From assembly GCA_963591995.1 (NCBI GenBank), contig CAVAUJ010000015.1:1-48300 (forward strand): a stretch of 48,300 nt of DNA. Direction: 5' to 3'. A program made the position numbers and the translations under genes. Positions within the stretch are counted from its first letter, which is position 1. Each line of letters starts with the position of its first letter. Below, piece by piece: positions 8,650 to 17,527 of the stretch. Under the pieces are notes generated by a model. The model had not been told where the DNA came from, searched no databases, and worked only from the letters and a program-made list of their open reading frames with translations. Origin of the DNA: CAG-791 sp963591995. Lineage in GTDB: Bacteria > Bacillota > Clostridia > Lachnospirales > Lachnospiraceae.

Positions 8650-9834
8650 ATGGCAGACAGAGTTGTTATTGCTAGCGCATGCCGCACGGCGGTCGGTACG
8701 ATGGGTGGAACACTTTCCGCAACACCTGCTGCGGAGCTCGGCTCCATCGTGATTAAGGAGGCGGTAAAGCGCGCGGGAATCAAGCCGGAGGATGTGGATC
8801 ACGTATTCATGGGCTGCGTCATTCAGGCTGCGCAGGGACAGAACGTTGCAAGACAGTGCTCCTTAAAGGCAGGCCTTCCGGTGGAGACACCGGCCGTGAC
8901 GTTGAACGTTGTCTGCGGCTCCGGTCTGTATGCCGTCAATCTGGCAGCGAGCCTCATCAAATCGGGCGAGGCGGATATCGTTGTAGCGGGCGGCACCGAG
9001 AACATGTCGATGGCTCCCTTCGCTCTTCCGAAGGCACGCTTTGGCTATCGCATGAACAACGGAACCCTGGTGGATACCATGGTCAACGATGCCCTGTGGG
9101 ATGCCTTCAATGACTATCATATGATCCGCACGGCAGACAATGTGGCCCAGCAGTGGGGACTGACAAGAGAAGAGCTTGATGAGTTTGCGGCAGCATCGCA
9201 GACCAAGGCAGCCGAGGCCATGGAGGCCGGTGCCTTCAAGGAAGAGATCGTTCCGGTTGAGGTGAAAAAGAAGAAGCAGACCATTGTCTTCGATACCGAC
9301 GAGGGTCCCCGCGGCAGACAGACGGCTGCGGACATTGCCAAGATGCGTCCCATCAATGCGGACGGCGTTACGACGGCAGCCAATGCGTCCAGCATCAACG
9401 ACGGCGCAGCGGCGCTGGTTGTCATGAGCGAGTCGAAGGCAAAGGAGCTGGGCGTGACACCGATGGCAGTCTGGATTGCCGGCGCACTCGGCGGTGTGGA
9501 TCCCTCGATCATGGGCGTCGGTCCGGTCGCTTCCACGAGAAAGGTTCTGGCCAAGACCGGCCTGACCATTGACGATTTTGACCTGTACGAGGCCAATGAG
9601 GCCTTTGCGGCACAGTCCGTTGCCGTCGGTAAGGATCTGGGCTTTGATCCTTCCAAGCTGAACGTAAACGGCGGCGCCATTGCCATCGGCCACCCGGTCG
9701 GTGCCTCCGGCGCACGTATCCTGACGACACTTCTGTATGCCATGAAGAACCGGGATGCGAAGAGAGGTCTTGCTACGCTGTGCATCGGCGGCGGCATGGG
9801 CTGCTCTACGGTGGTGGAGAAGTACGAGGCATAA
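8650..9834 (+). CDS. thlA: Acetyl-CoA acetyltransferase (thiolase)
   Basis: Condenses two acetyl-CoA to acetoacetyl-CoA, the first step of butyrate formation. The 394 residues contain the acylated Cys89 in NVVCGSGLYAVN, the NEAFA motif, the GGAIAIGHPVGASGAR block with catalytic His, and the C-terminal CIGGGMGC with the second Cys. The ATG at 8650 follows TTGGAGGAAATC, while an upstream in-frame ATG (8608) would add 14 unconserved residues. It is the first gene of thl-crt-hbd-bcd-etfB-etfA and directly downstream of the strong promoter. A close paralogue lies at 17627; this copy, being in the operon, is the likely main biosynthetic enzyme. Confidence 0.95.
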   Translation: MADRVVIASACRTAVGTMGGTLSATPAAELGSIVIKEAVKRAGIKPEDVDHVFMGCVIQAAQGQNVARQCSLKAGLPVETPAVTLNVVCGSGLYAVNLAASLIKSGEADIVVAGGTENMSMAPFALPKARFGYRMNNGTLVDTMVNDALWDAFNDYHMIRTADNVAQQWGLTREELDEFAAASQTKAAEAMEAGAFKEEIVPVEVKKKKQTIVFDTDEGPRGRQTAADIAKMRPINADGVTTAANASSINDGAAALVVMSESKAKELGVTPMAVWIAGALGGVDPSIMGVGPVASTRKVLAKTGLTIDDFDLYEANEAFAAQSVAVGKDLGFDPSKLNVNGGAIAIGHPVGASGARILTTLLYAMKNRDAKRGLATLCIGGGMGCSTVVEKYEA

Positions 9835-9868
9835 CGCGGCAGAATAGAGGAGGTCTGGAGGTTATCCC

Positions 9869-10663
9869 ATGGTTTTCGTAGATTATGAAGTAGAAGGGGC
9901 GGTCGGTCTTGTCACCATCAATCGTCCGAAGGCACTGAATGCCCTGAATTCGCAGGTTCTGGATGATCTGTCTGCGGTCATTGATGCAGTGGATCTGAAC
10001 ACGGTGCGCTGCCTGGTGCTCACCGGCGCAGGCGACAAATCGTTTGTGGCAGGGGCGGATATCGGAGAGATGTCCACACTGACCAAGGAAGAGGGCGAGG
10101 CCTTCGGCAAGAAGGGAAACGATCTGTTCCGCAGAATTGAGACACTGCCGATTCCGGTCATTGCGGCGATCAACGGCTTTGCGCTTGGCGGCGGCAATGA
10201 GATCGCCATGAGCTGTGACATCCGCATCTGCTCGGACAATGCGGTCTTCGGTCAGCCGGAGGTAGGGCTGGGGATTACGCCCGGCTTTGGCGGAACCCAG
10301 AGACTTGCGCGTCTTGTCGGTCCCGGCATGGCGAAGCAGCTGGTATATACGGCCCGCAACATCAAGGCGGACGAGGCCTATCGCATCGGTCTGGTCAATC
10401 AGGTAACCACTCAGGAGGAACTCCTTCCTGCAGCCAAGAAGCTGGCGTCTGTCATTGCCGGAAACGCACCGATTGCAGTGCGCGCTTGCAAGGCGGCCAT
10501 CAACGAAGGTCTGGATCAGGATATGGATGCTGCCATCGTCACAGAGGAGAAGCTCTTCGGCTCCTGCTTTGAATCCGAGGATCAGAGAGAGGGAATGGCG
10601 AATTTCCTTCGGAAGAAGGACGATCCCGCGAAGGTGAAGCATGTGGCATTCCAGAACAAATAA
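9869..10663 (+). CDS. crt: 3-hydroxybutyryl-CoA dehydratase (crotonase)
   Basis: Dehydrates 3-hydroxybutyryl-CoA to crotonyl-CoA. The crotonase fold is evident: oxyanion-hole segments AGADIGEM and NGFALGGGNEIAMSCD, and the pair of active-site Glu residues in GGGNEIA and GQPEVGLGITPGFGGTQRL. Length (264 residues) is normal for short-chain crotonases. The ATG is preceded by GAGGAGG about 15 bases away and by a closer purine-rich stretch. It lies 34 bases after the thiolase stop in the same operon, which fixes its role in butyrate synthesis rather than fatty-acid breakdown. Confidence 0.95.
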   Translation: MVFVDYEVEGAVGLVTINRPKALNALNSQVLDDLSAVIDAVDLNTVRCLVLTGAGDKSFVAGADIGEMSTLTKEEGEAFGKKGNDLFRRIETLPIPVIAAINGFALGGGNEIAMSCDIRICSDNAVFGQPEVGLGITPGFGGTQRLARLVGPGMAKQLVYTARNIKADEAYRIGLVNQVTTQEELLPAAKKLASVIAGNAPIAVRACKAAINEGLDQDMDAAIVTEEKLFGSCFESEDQREGMANFLRKKDDPAKVKHVAFQNK

Positions 10664-10692
10664 ATACCATATTTGAGAAACGTGACATTGCG

Positions 10693-10714
10693 TGCCCGGT
10701 CTGCGTGCCGGGCA
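10693..10714. repeat. Small GC-rich hairpin between crt and hbd
   Basis: TGCCCGG (10693-10699) and CCGGGCA (10708-10714) form a perfect 7-bp stem with an 8-base loop and no T-run. It could stabilise the upstream mRNA 3' end or mark an internal processing site; it is not a terminator by sequence. Confidence 0.5.
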
Positions 10715-10759
10715 TGTTGCTGTGCATGTATACACCACAGAGTTTAGGAGGAGAATATC

Positions 10760-11635
10760 ATGAAGGTAGCAGTTATCGGCGCAGGTACCATGGGATCCGG
10801 AATCGCACAGGCTTTCGCACAGAGCGAGGCAGTGGAGAAGGTTTATCTCTGCGACATCAAGCAGGAGTTCGCAGACGGCGGCAAGGCCAAGATCAAGAAG
10901 GCGCTGGACAAGAAGATCGCCAAGGGCAAGATGGAGCAGGCAGCAGCCGATGCACTTCTGGGAAAGATTGTGACCGGTCTGTCGGACATTGCCGTGGATC
11001 CCGATCTGGTGGTTGAGGCCGTTCTGGAGAAGATGGATCTGAAGCAGGAGACGTTCAAAAAGCTGCAGGATGAGATCGTCCAGAATCCGGATTGCATCTA
11101 TGCCTCCAACACATCGTCCCTGTCCATCACGGAAATCGGCGCCGGTCTTTCGAAGCCGGTTATCGGCATGCACTTCTTCAATCCGGCACCGGTTATGAAG
11201 CTGATCGAGGTGATCAAGGGCGCCAACACACCGGATGAAATGGTGGATAAGGTGAAGGAGATCTCTGTGCAGCTGGGCAAGGTTCCGGTAGAGGTCAATG
11301 AGGCTGCCGGCTTTGTTGTAAACCGCATCCTGGTTCCCATGATCAACGAAGGCATCTGCGTGTATGCGGCAGGCGTGTCCGACATTGAGGGCATTGACAC
11401 GGCCATGAAGCTGGGCTGCAATCATCCCATGGGTCCCCTCGAGCTGGCAGACTACATCGGACTGGATATTGTTCTGGCGATCATGGATGTCATCTATCAC
11501 GAGACAGGCGATTCCAAATATGCGGCCAGCCCGCTGCTGCGCAAGATGGTCCGCGCCAAGAAGCTCGGCTGCAAGACCGGTATCGGCTTCTATGACTACA
11601 GCAACGGCCAGAAGGTTCCTACGGATAAGAAGTGA
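10760..11635 (+). CDS. hbd: 3-hydroxybutyryl-CoA dehydrogenase
   Basis: Reduces acetoacetyl-CoA to 3-hydroxybutyryl-CoA with NAD(P)H. An N-terminal Rossmann domain (VIGAGTMGSGIAQAFA, residues 4-19) is followed by ASNTSSLSITEI, the catalytic-His block GMHFFNPAPVMKLIE, and the C-terminal dimer domain with NRILVPMINE and GCNHPMGPLELAD. At 291 residues it has the standard length. AGGAGGAGAATATC gives a near-perfect ribosome binding site for the ATG. It sits between crt and bcd, consistent with the gene order of several butyrate-forming Lachnospiraceae; clostridia sensu stricto usually place hbd last. Confidence 0.96.
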   Translation: MKVAVIGAGTMGSGIAQAFAQSEAVEKVYLCDIKQEFADGGKAKIKKALDKKIAKGKMEQAAADALLGKIVTGLSDIAVDPDLVVEAVLEKMDLKQETFKKLQDEIVQNPDCIYASNTSSLSITEIGAGLSKPVIGMHFFNPAPVMKLIEVIKGANTPDEMVDKVKEISVQLGKVPVEVNEAAGFVVNRILVPMINEGICVYAAGVSDIEGIDTAMKLGCNHPMGPLELADYIGLDIVLAIMDVIYHETGDSKYAASPLLRKMVRAKKLGCKTGIGFYDYSNGQKVPTDKK

Positions 11636-11697
11636 TCGGTTCCATCCATTCAATTGCATCAACGGTATAACGCAACCGGATAAAAGGAGATTACAAC

Positions 11698-12858
11698 ATG
11701 GACTTTCAGTTAAGCAAAGAACATGAAATGGCAAGATCTCTCTTCAGAGAGTTTGCCGAGAAGGAAATCAAGCCTCATGCCATCGAGACCGATGAGAAGC
11801 ATGAGTTCCCGCGCGAGAACGTGGAGAAGATGCAGAAGAACGGCTTCATGGGCATCCCGATTCCGAAGGAATACGGCGGACAGGGCTGCGATCCTCTGAC
11901 CTACGCAATGTGTGTCGAGGAGCTGGCAAAGGTCTGCGCAACCACGGCCGTTATCGTTTCCGCACACACCTCTTTGTGCTGTGATCCGATCATGACCTAC
12001 GGAACCGAAGAGCAGAAGCAGAAATATCTGGTGCCGCTTGCACAGGGCAAGCTGCTGGGTGCATTCGGTCTGACCGAGCCCGGAGCAGGAACCGATGCAC
12101 AGGGCGTGCAGACAAAGGCGGTTCTGTCCGAGGACGGCAAGGAGTGGATCCTGAACGGCTCCAAGTGCTTCATCACCAACGGTAAGGAAGCGGACATCTA
12201 CATCATCATTGCATATACCGATATCGTCGAGGATAAGAAGGGCCGGAAGCAGAAGAAATTCTCCGCCTTCATCGTCGAGAAGGGAACCCCCGGCTTCTCC
12301 TTCGGTACCAAGGAAAACAAGATGGGCATCTGCGGATCGGCCACCTATGAGCTGATCTTCCAGGATATGCACATTCCGGCCGAGAATCTTCTGGGTGCGA
12401 GAGGAAAGGGCTTCCCGATCGCCATGCACACACTGGACGGCGGACGTATCGGAATTGCCGCGCAGGCTCTCGGCATCGCAGAGGGCGCTCTGGACCGCAC
12501 CATTTCCTACGTAAAGGAGAGAAAGCAGTTCGGCAGATGCATCGGCGCATTCCAGAATACCCAGTTCCAGCTGGCAAACCTTGCAACGGAGACAGAGGCA
12601 GCGCAGCTCCTGGTTTACAAGGCGGCAGAGGCGAAGAGAACCCAGTCCCGCTATTCGGTAGAGGCGGCAAAGGCGAAGCTGTTCGCAGCAGAGACGGCCA
12701 TGGATGTTACCACCAAGTGCGTGCAGCTCTTCGGCGGCTACGGCTACATTCGGGAGTACGAAGTGGAGCGCATGATGCGCGACGCCAAGATCACAGAAAT
12801 CTACGAGGGAACCTCCGAGGTTCAGCGCATGGTTATTTCCGGCGATCTTCTGAAGTAA
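11698..12858 (+). CDS. bcd: Butyryl-CoA dehydrogenase
   Basis: FAD enzyme that reduces crotonyl-CoA to butyryl-CoA and, with EtfAB, couples this to ferredoxin reduction. The acyl-CoA dehydrogenase signatures are complete: FGLTEPGAGTDAQG, the CFITNG flavin block, QLFGGYGYIREYEVERMMRDAKI, and the C-terminal catalytic Glu in EIYEGTSEVQRMVI. The 386-residue length is typical. AAAAGGAG precedes the ATG. Placement directly before etfB and etfA identifies it as the butyrate-pathway enzyme rather than a fatty-acid oxidation homologue. Confidence 0.96.
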   Translation: MDFQLSKEHEMARSLFREFAEKEIKPHAIETDEKHEFPRENVEKMQKNGFMGIPIPKEYGGQGCDPLTYAMCVEELAKVCATTAVIVSAHTSLCCDPIMTYGTEEQKQKYLVPLAQGKLLGAFGLTEPGAGTDAQGVQTKAVLSEDGKEWILNGSKCFITNGKEADIYIIIAYTDIVEDKKGRKQKKFSAFIVEKGTPGFSFGTKENKMGICGSATYELIFQDMHIPAENLLGARGKGFPIAMHTLDGGRIGIAAQALGIAEGALDRTISYVKERKQFGRCIGAFQNTQFQLANLATETEAAQLLVYKAAEAKRTQSRYSVEAAKAKLFAAETAMDVTTKCVQLFGGYGYIREYEVERMMRDAKITEIYEGTSEVQRMVISGDLLK

Positions 12859-12886
12859 TTCGATTCTGACGATAAGGAGAAAACAT

Positions 12887-13678
12887 ATGAAAGTAGTAGT
12901 GTGCGTGAAGCAGGTTCCCGATACAAAGGGCGGCGTAAAGTTCAAGCCCGACGGAACGCTGGACAGAGGAGCAATGCTGGCGATCATGAATCCGGATGAC
13001 AAGGCGGGCCTGGAGGCTGCGCTTCGCCTGAAGGATCAGTACGGCGCAGAGGTCACGGTTGTGACCATGGGTCTTCCGAAGGCAGAGGAGGTTCTGCGCG
13101 AGGCCATTGCCATGGGCGCAGACAACGGAATTCTGGTGACCGACCGTGTTCTCGGCGGCGCCGACACCTGGGCTACCTCCCAGACGATCGCCGGAGCTCT
13201 CCGCAATCTGGAGTTTGATCTGGTTATCACCGGACGTCAGGCCATTGACGGCGATACGGCGCAGGTTGGTCCCCAGATCTCCGAGCATCTGCATCTGCCG
13301 CTGATCTCCTATGCAGAGGAGCTGAGCGTGGATGAGGCAGAGAAGACGGTTACCGTAAAGCGCCAGTACGATGACGGCTATCATATCGTAAAGGCCAAGA
13401 TGCCTTGCCTGGTCACCTGCCTGGCAGAGCTGGGCGAGCCCCGCTACATGACCCCGGGCGGAATCTTTGATGCCTTCCAGAAGGAGATCACGGTTTGGGG
13501 CAGAGCGGATCTCAAGGAGGTAGAGGATTCCAATCTCGGTAAGGCAGGTTCTCCTACGGTGATTGCGAAGGCTTCGGACAAGGTTGCCAAGGGAAAGGGT
13601 GTCAAGGTTACCCCGGATTCTGCCGAAGAGGCTGCTGATTACATCGTAAACGTGCTGAGCGAGAAGCACGTGATCTAA
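12887..13678 (+). CDS. etfB: Electron transfer flavoprotein, beta subunit
   Basis: Small subunit of the EtfAB complex that passes electrons from NADH to butyryl-CoA dehydrogenase and ferredoxin. Family motifs include VCVKQVPDTKGGVKF at the N terminus, AMGADNGILVTDR, and the signature ITGRQAIDGDTAQVGPQISEH. In bifurcating Etf the bound FAD of this subunit is the branching site. The 263-residue length is normal. The ribosome binding site AAGGAGAAAACAT is optimal. It is 28 bases after bcd and 15 bases before etfA. Confidence 0.96.
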   Translation: MKVVVCVKQVPDTKGGVKFKPDGTLDRGAMLAIMNPDDKAGLEAALRLKDQYGAEVTVVTMGLPKAEEVLREAIAMGADNGILVTDRVLGGADTWATSQTIAGALRNLEFDLVITGRQAIDGDTAQVGPQISEHLHLPLISYAEELSVDEAEKTVTVKRQYDDGYHIVKAKMPCLVTCLAELGEPRYMTPGGIFDAFQKEITVWGRADLKEVEDSNLGKAGSPTVIAKASDKVAKGKGVKVTPDSAEEAADYIVNVLSEKHVI

Positions 13679-13693
13679 TAGGAGGATCGAACC

Positions 13694-14743
13694 ATGGCAT
13701 TAGAGGATTACAAGGGAGTATTTATCTTTGCTCAGCAGGTAGACAATAAGATCAGCTCCATCGCGCTGGAGCTGCTGGGCAAGGCAAAGGATCTGGCTGA
13801 GAGCCTGGACGAGAAGAGCGTCACAGCCGTTCTCATCGGTTCGGATGTGAGCGGTCTTACGGATGAGCTGGGCGCCTACGGCGCAGACCGCGTTATTGTG
13901 GTAGACGATCCGGAGCTGAAGGATTACCGCACCGAGCCCTATGCACATGCACTGGCTTCGGTTGTAAATGAGTATAAGCCGGAGATCCTTCTGGTCGGCG
14001 CAACGGCCATCGGACGTGACCTCGGCCCCCGTGTTTCGGCAAGACTGCATACCGGTCTGACCGCTGACTGCACGCAGCTGGAGATCGGCGACTTCCCGCT
14101 GATCGCGGTACCCGGCAAGGAGCAGAAGCATCAGCAGCTGCTGATGACGCGTCCGGCCTTCGGCGGCAACACCATTGCGACCATTGCCTGCCCGGACTAC
14201 CGTCCGCAGATGGCCACCGTTCGCCCCGGCGTTATGCAGAAGATCACACCGGATGCCGGCCACAAGGCAGAGGTGATTTCGTTCAATCCCGGCTTTGTTC
14301 CGGATAACTGCTACACCGAGATTCTCAAGATCGTGAAGGAGGTTTCCTCCGTTGCGGACATTCAGGCCGCCAAGATTCTGGTATCCGGCGGACGCGGCGT
14401 CGGGAGCCCGGAGAACTTCAAGCTCCTGGATGAGCTTGCAGAGGTGCTGCACGGCACCGTATCCTGCTCCCGTGCGGTTGTGGATTCCGGCTGGAAGCCG
14501 AAGGATCTGCAGGTGGGACAGACCGGTAAGACCGTTCGCCCCCACGTATATTTTGCCATCGGTATTTCCGGTGCCATCCAGCACGTGGCCGGCATGGAGG
14601 AATCCGATATCATCATCGCCATCAACAAGGATGAGAACGCACCGATCTTCGATGTTGCCGACTACGGCATTGTCGGAGACCTGAACAAGGTGGTTCCGCT
14701 GCTGACGGAAAAGCTTCGTGCCGCTCTGGCAGCAAAGGGCTGA
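13694..14743 (+). CDS. etfA: Electron transfer flavoprotein, alpha subunit
   Basis: Large Etf subunit, with an N-terminal Rossmann-like domain (about 1-190) and a C-terminal FAD domain. The latter shows SGGRGVGSPENF, SRAVVDSGW, VGQTGKTVRPHVYFAIGISG and INKDENAPIFDVADYGIVGD, which form the FAD pocket. The length is 349 residues. GGAGGATCGAACC precedes the ATG. It is the last gene of the operon and is followed by hairpins and a strong terminator at 14821. No iron-sulfur extension is seen. Butyryl-CoA:acetate CoA-transferase or butyrate kinase must be encoded elsewhere. Confidence 0.96.
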   Translation: MALEDYKGVFIFAQQVDNKISSIALELLGKAKDLAESLDEKSVTAVLIGSDVSGLTDELGAYGADRVIVVDDPELKDYRTEPYAHALASVVNEYKPEILLVGATAIGRDLGPRVSARLHTGLTADCTQLEIGDFPLIAVPGKEQKHQQLLMTRPAFGGNTIATIACPDYRPQMATVRPGVMQKITPDAGHKAEVISFNPGFVPDNCYTEILKIVKEVSSVADIQAAKILVSGGRGVGSPENFKLLDELAEVLHGTVSCSRAVVDSGWKPKDLQVGQTGKTVRPHVYFAIGISGAIQHVAGMEESDIIIAINKDENAPIFDVADYGIVGDLNKVVPLLTEKLRAALAAKG

Positions 14744-14820
14744 GAAGAGGTGCGCCCGGCGGCCCGGCAAAAAGCCGGCGGCTGTCCGCAGGAGCAGCAA
14801 TGATTTCATCCCACGAAGAA

Positions 14821-14847
14821 CAGGACGCTTCGGCGTCCTGTTTTTTT
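14821..14847 (+). terminator. Rho-independent terminator of the butyrate operon
   Basis: CAGGACGC (14821-14828) and GCGTCCTG (14833-14840) form an 8-bp stem capped by the very stable TTCG tetraloop, followed by seven T (14841-14847). A GC-rich hairpin also lies at 14764-14778. Confidence 0.93.
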
Positions 14848-14887
14848 GCATTAAAAATTGGCCTGCATCATAACTCGAGAACTGACA

Positions 14888-14916
14888 TGTTCAATAAGTC
14901 CAGATCGGAATATAAT
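14888..14916 (+). promoter_or_regulatory. Possible promoter for the pyridoxal kinase-like gene
   Basis: TATAAT at 14911-14916 lies about 47 bases before the start codon. The best -35 at 17-base spacing, TGTTCA (14888-14893), is weak. It follows the operon terminator, so a new promoter is needed here. Confidence 0.4.
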
Positions 14917-14962
14917 GCGGTCAGGTGCAGCCACAGACGGCAGCCCGGAAAGGAAGAAAAGG

Positions 14963-15820
14963 ATGAAACGCGTACTCAGCATTCAGGATATTTCGTGTGT
15001 CGGAAGATGCTCGCTGACGGTGGCATTGCCCATTCTCTCGGCAATGGGGGTGGAAGCCTGCCCGCTGCCCACGGCGGTGCTGTCCACACATACCGGTTTT
15101 GAACATTTTACCTTCCGCGATCTCACCGAAGAGATCGAGCCCATCGACAAGGTCTGGGAGCAGGAAGGATTGGATTTTGATGTGGTCGGGAGCGGGTACC
15201 TCGGCTCCATTCGTCAGATTGATCTGGTGAAACGACTGGGGGAGAGATTCCGCGGGATCTATGCGGGGGATGCGACATTCCTGCAGATTGTGGATCCGGC
15301 GATGGCAGACAACGGCGTGCTGTACAAGGGCTTTACGCCGGAATTTGTGCGCGCAATGGGTGAGCTTTGCCGGGGGGCGGATCTGATCCTCCCCAACCTG
15401 ACGGAGGCGTGCCTGATCACAGGGAAGGAGTATCGTCCGGATGCGGATGATGGCTATTGGGAGGAGATCCTGAACGCTCTGGCGGATATGGGCTGCAGGG
15501 GAACGATCCTCACCGGTTATTCGACAGAAAAGAATGCCATCGGAGCAATTTCCATGCGGGTACAGGCCAACGGAGAGCGGATCGTTCATCGCTATGTAAA
15601 TGAAAAGCTTGCGGACAGCTTCCACGGGACCGGTGATATTTTCGCCAGTGTGGTAACAGGGGCCATGGCAAAAGGGGAGAGCCTTGAATCTGCACAGAAG
15701 CTTGCGGTAGACTACACGTTGGAGTGCATGCGCAAAACCATGGCGGATCCCGGGAGACGCTTTTACGGGGTCAATTTCGAACAGGCTCTGCCCATGCTGC
15801 TTCATACAGCGGAGCAATAA
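14963..15820 (+). CDS. Pyridoxal/pyridoxamine kinase-like ribokinase-family protein
   Basis: ATP-dependent kinase for B6 vitamers, part of the pyridoxal-phosphate salvage pathway. The start MKRVLSIQDISCVGRCS and VLSTHTGF are typical of clostridial PdxK/PdxY-like proteins. GSGYLGS, LPNLTEACLITG and the ATP/anion-hole motif HGTGDIFASVVTGA with catalytic Asp complete the ribokinase fold. From the ATG at 14963 (AGGAAGAAAAGG upstream) it is 285 residues; an in-frame ATG at 14858 would add 35 unconserved residues and overlap the promoter. It stands alone between a terminator and the YbaK gene. Confidence 0.85.
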   Translation: MKRVLSIQDISCVGRCSLTVALPILSAMGVEACPLPTAVLSTHTGFEHFTFRDLTEEIEPIDKVWEQEGLDFDVVGSGYLGSIRQIDLVKRLGERFRGIYAGDATFLQIVDPAMADNGVLYKGFTPEFVRAMGELCRGADLILPNLTEACLITGKEYRPDADDGYWEEILNALADMGCRGTILTGYSTEKNAIGAISMRVQANGERIVHRYVNEKLADSFHGTGDIFASVVTGAMAKGESLESAQKLAVDYTLECMRKTMADPGRRFYGVNFEQALPMLLHTAEQ

Positions 15821-15900
15821 CGGTTGCTGTGCAGACGCGGGCGAATTTACCGGCGGTTTTGACGGGCGTTTGAACAGTGACCGACGATGGGAGCAATCAA

Positions 15901-16407
15901 ATGGCCAGAAAAGAGAAAGATGTCAAGACAAACGCGATGCGCATACTGGATCGATTGAAAATATCCTATACGCATCAATCCTACGAGGCTGATGAATTTG
16001 TGGACGGCGTGCAGACGGCAGATCGGCTGGGGCTTCCCCACGAAGAGGTGTACAAAACACTGGTGACCGTGGGAAATGACAGGGAGCACTATGTTTTCGT
16101 TGTTCCGATTGAAAAGGAGCTGGACCTGAAAAAGTGTGCCCGTTCGGTCGGGGTGAAGTCGGTGGAAATGACGCATGTCAAGGATCTCTTCGCCCTGACC
16201 GGCTATGTGCGGGGAGGCTGTACATCCATCGGAATGAAGAAGGAATTTGTGACAAGGGTGGATGCTTCGGCGCGGAACCTGCCGCAGATGTACATCAGCG
16301 GAGGCAGGATCGGCTGTCAGCTGTGCCTTGCACCGCAGGATCTGCTGCTCGCGAACAAGGGAGAATTCGCGGATCTGTGTCAGGAGGGAGACAATCGTGC
16401 CGGGTGA
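15901..16407 (+). CDS. ybaK: Cys-tRNA(Pro) deacylase, YbaK/EbsC family
   Basis: Trans-editing enzyme that hydrolyses Cys-tRNA(Pro) formed by prolyl-tRNA synthetase. The YbaK/INS domain spans the protein: KTNAMRILDRLKI, VYKTLVTVG, the catalytic Lys region and GYVRGGCTSIGMKK, with ISGGRIGCQLCLAPQDL near the end. The ATG at 15901 has GGGAG seven bases upstream; a GTG at 15877 would add eight residues. It is 168 residues long. Its 3' end overlaps the GTG start of the CPBP gene by 11 bases, so the two are co-translated. Confidence 0.92.
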   Translation: MARKEKDVKTNAMRILDRLKISYTHQSYEADEFVDGVQTADRLGLPHEEVYKTLVTVGNDREHYVFVVPIEKELDLKKCARSVGVKSVEMTHVKDLFALTGYVRGGCTSIGMKKEFVTRVDASARNLPQMYISGGRIGCQLCLAPQDLLLANKGEFADLCQEGDNRAG

Positions 16408-17296
16408 GGCGGATCAGGCAGCGGCGCTGGTGCCGTGGGAGACTTCCATGAAGACGTGGTTGTTCCTGGCGGCCGCGACTTACCTGACCGCGGTGCTCTG
16501 CAGCAGCCTTGTGCAGACCTTCCTTCTGCAGCTGCCGCTTTTGAGCGGGGAATGGCGCGGCACAGCGGTCCTTCTCGCAAGTCTCCTGCCAATGGCGGGA
16601 GGAGTTCCTGTCTTTGCGCTGCTGGTCCGCAGGCTGTGCGGGATGCGCCTGCGGGATTTCATTCTGGGGACCGCGGAGAGAATCCGCGGCAGTTCCGTAC
16701 GGCAGGTTCTGCTGCTGTATCTGGCGGGGTATGTGCTGGCCGAATTGCCGCAGGCATTGCGGGGTGAGATTGCACGGAATTCCATTGCATGGGAACAGCT
16801 TGCGGTCAATGCCGGCGTGTGCCTGTGCCTGGTTCCGCTGCAATCGGCGGGAGAAGAGTTCGTTTTCCGCGGCACCTTCCTTCGCGGCGCCTGCAAGGAT
16901 CGGCTCCGGTGCACGCCGAAGGCCGTGTGGTACGGGATTCTTTCTTCCCTGATCTTCATGCTCATGCACAGCGGGAACGCCGCCCTGTCCGGGCAGAAGG
17001 AGCTGCTCTCGCTGATGATGATCTATGCCGTGTATTTTCTGCAGGGCGGACTGATGTATGGGATGGATCTGTATTTCGGTGATCTGACGCCGGGAATTGT
17101 CTGGCATGGGATCAACAATCTGTTCGCCTACTGGCTGTTGTCCGCTGACGGAAGTGCCCTGTCCGGAGGCACCGTACTGATCGGAGGAGGGCGAAATGCG
17201 GGAGAGCAGCTGCGGACGACGATCGTATTGATGCTGCCGATGGTCATCTTTCTTTTGAACGGTCGCCTTCGCCGAAAGAACGGAGCCGCAGCGTAG
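16397..17296 (+). CDS. CPBP-family intramembrane protease-like protein
   Basis: Multi-pass membrane protein of the CPBP (CAAX protease and bacteriocin-processing, Abi) family. About seven to eight hydrophobic segments are visible. The active-site motifs are EEFVFRG (Glu-Glu and Arg), FMLMHSGN (His) and IVWHGINN (His/Asn). The GTG at 16397 has an excellent AGGAGGGAG six bases upstream and overlaps ybaK, giving 299 residues; an ATG at 16448 is an alternative. The stop codon lies in the loop of its own terminator. Roles in the family range from peptide maturation to immunity; nothing nearby fixes the substrate. Confidence 0.85.
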   Translation: MPGEADQAAALVPWETSMKTWLFLAAATYLTAVLCSSLVQTFLLQLPLLSGEWRGTAVLLASLLPMAGGVPVFALLVRRLCGMRLRDFILGTAERIRGSSVRQVLLLYLAGYVLAELPQALRGEIARNSIAWEQLAVNAGVCLCLVPLQSAGEEFVFRGTFLRGACKDRLRCTPKAVWYGILSSLIFMLMHSGNAALSGQKELLSLMMIYAVYFLQGGLMYGMDLYFGDLTPGIVWHGINNLFAYWLLSADGSALSGGTVLIGGGRNAGEQLRTTIVLMLPMVIFLLNGRLRRKNGAAA

Positions 17297-17314
17297 CACG
17301 CTGCGGTTATTTTT
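17286..17314 (+). terminator. Terminator overlapping the end of the CPBP gene
   Basis: CCGCAGCG (17286-17293) pairs with CGCTGCGG (17299-17306) and is followed by TTATTTTT. The loop TAGCA contains the CPBP stop codon TAG, so terminator and coding region overlap. Confidence 0.85.
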
Positions 17315-17324
17315 GGGACACGCA

Positions 17325-17494
17325 CCCTAGTACATCGATTTTTAAATAACTGGCCAAACTAACTGGCCCTTTTTCCTGATTGCACGTGTCAAAAATCCTC
17401 AGCGTAGCCCGCTACGCCTACGTTTTTTGACACGCACCCTCAGAAAAAAGTTCTGCGTTATTTGGCTAGTTATTTTGCAAACGATGTACTAGGG
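17325..17494. repeat. 170-bp MITE-like inverted-repeat element
   Basis: Perfect 13-bp terminal inverted repeats CCCTAGTACATCG (17325-17337) and CGATGTACTAGGG (17482-17494) extend imperfectly to about 38 bases (shared AAATAACTgGCCAAA pattern). Nested inside are GTGTCAAAAA/TTTTTGACAC (about 17384-17432) and GCGTAG/CTACGC. GACACGCACCCT occurs just before the element and again inside it. It carries no ORF, so it fits a non-autonomous mobile element or a large extragenic palindrome. It fills most of the 330-base gap between the CPBP gene and the second thiolase. Confidence 0.75.
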
Positions 17495-17527
17495 AAATGC
17501 TGATGAAAGCGTTTCCCGCGCCGGATT

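Noticed and set aside
9806..11734. 642-codon minus-strand frame across crt and hbd
   Set aside because: Antisense shadow of well-supported butyrate genes in GC-rich DNA; no family resemblance and no ribosome binding site.
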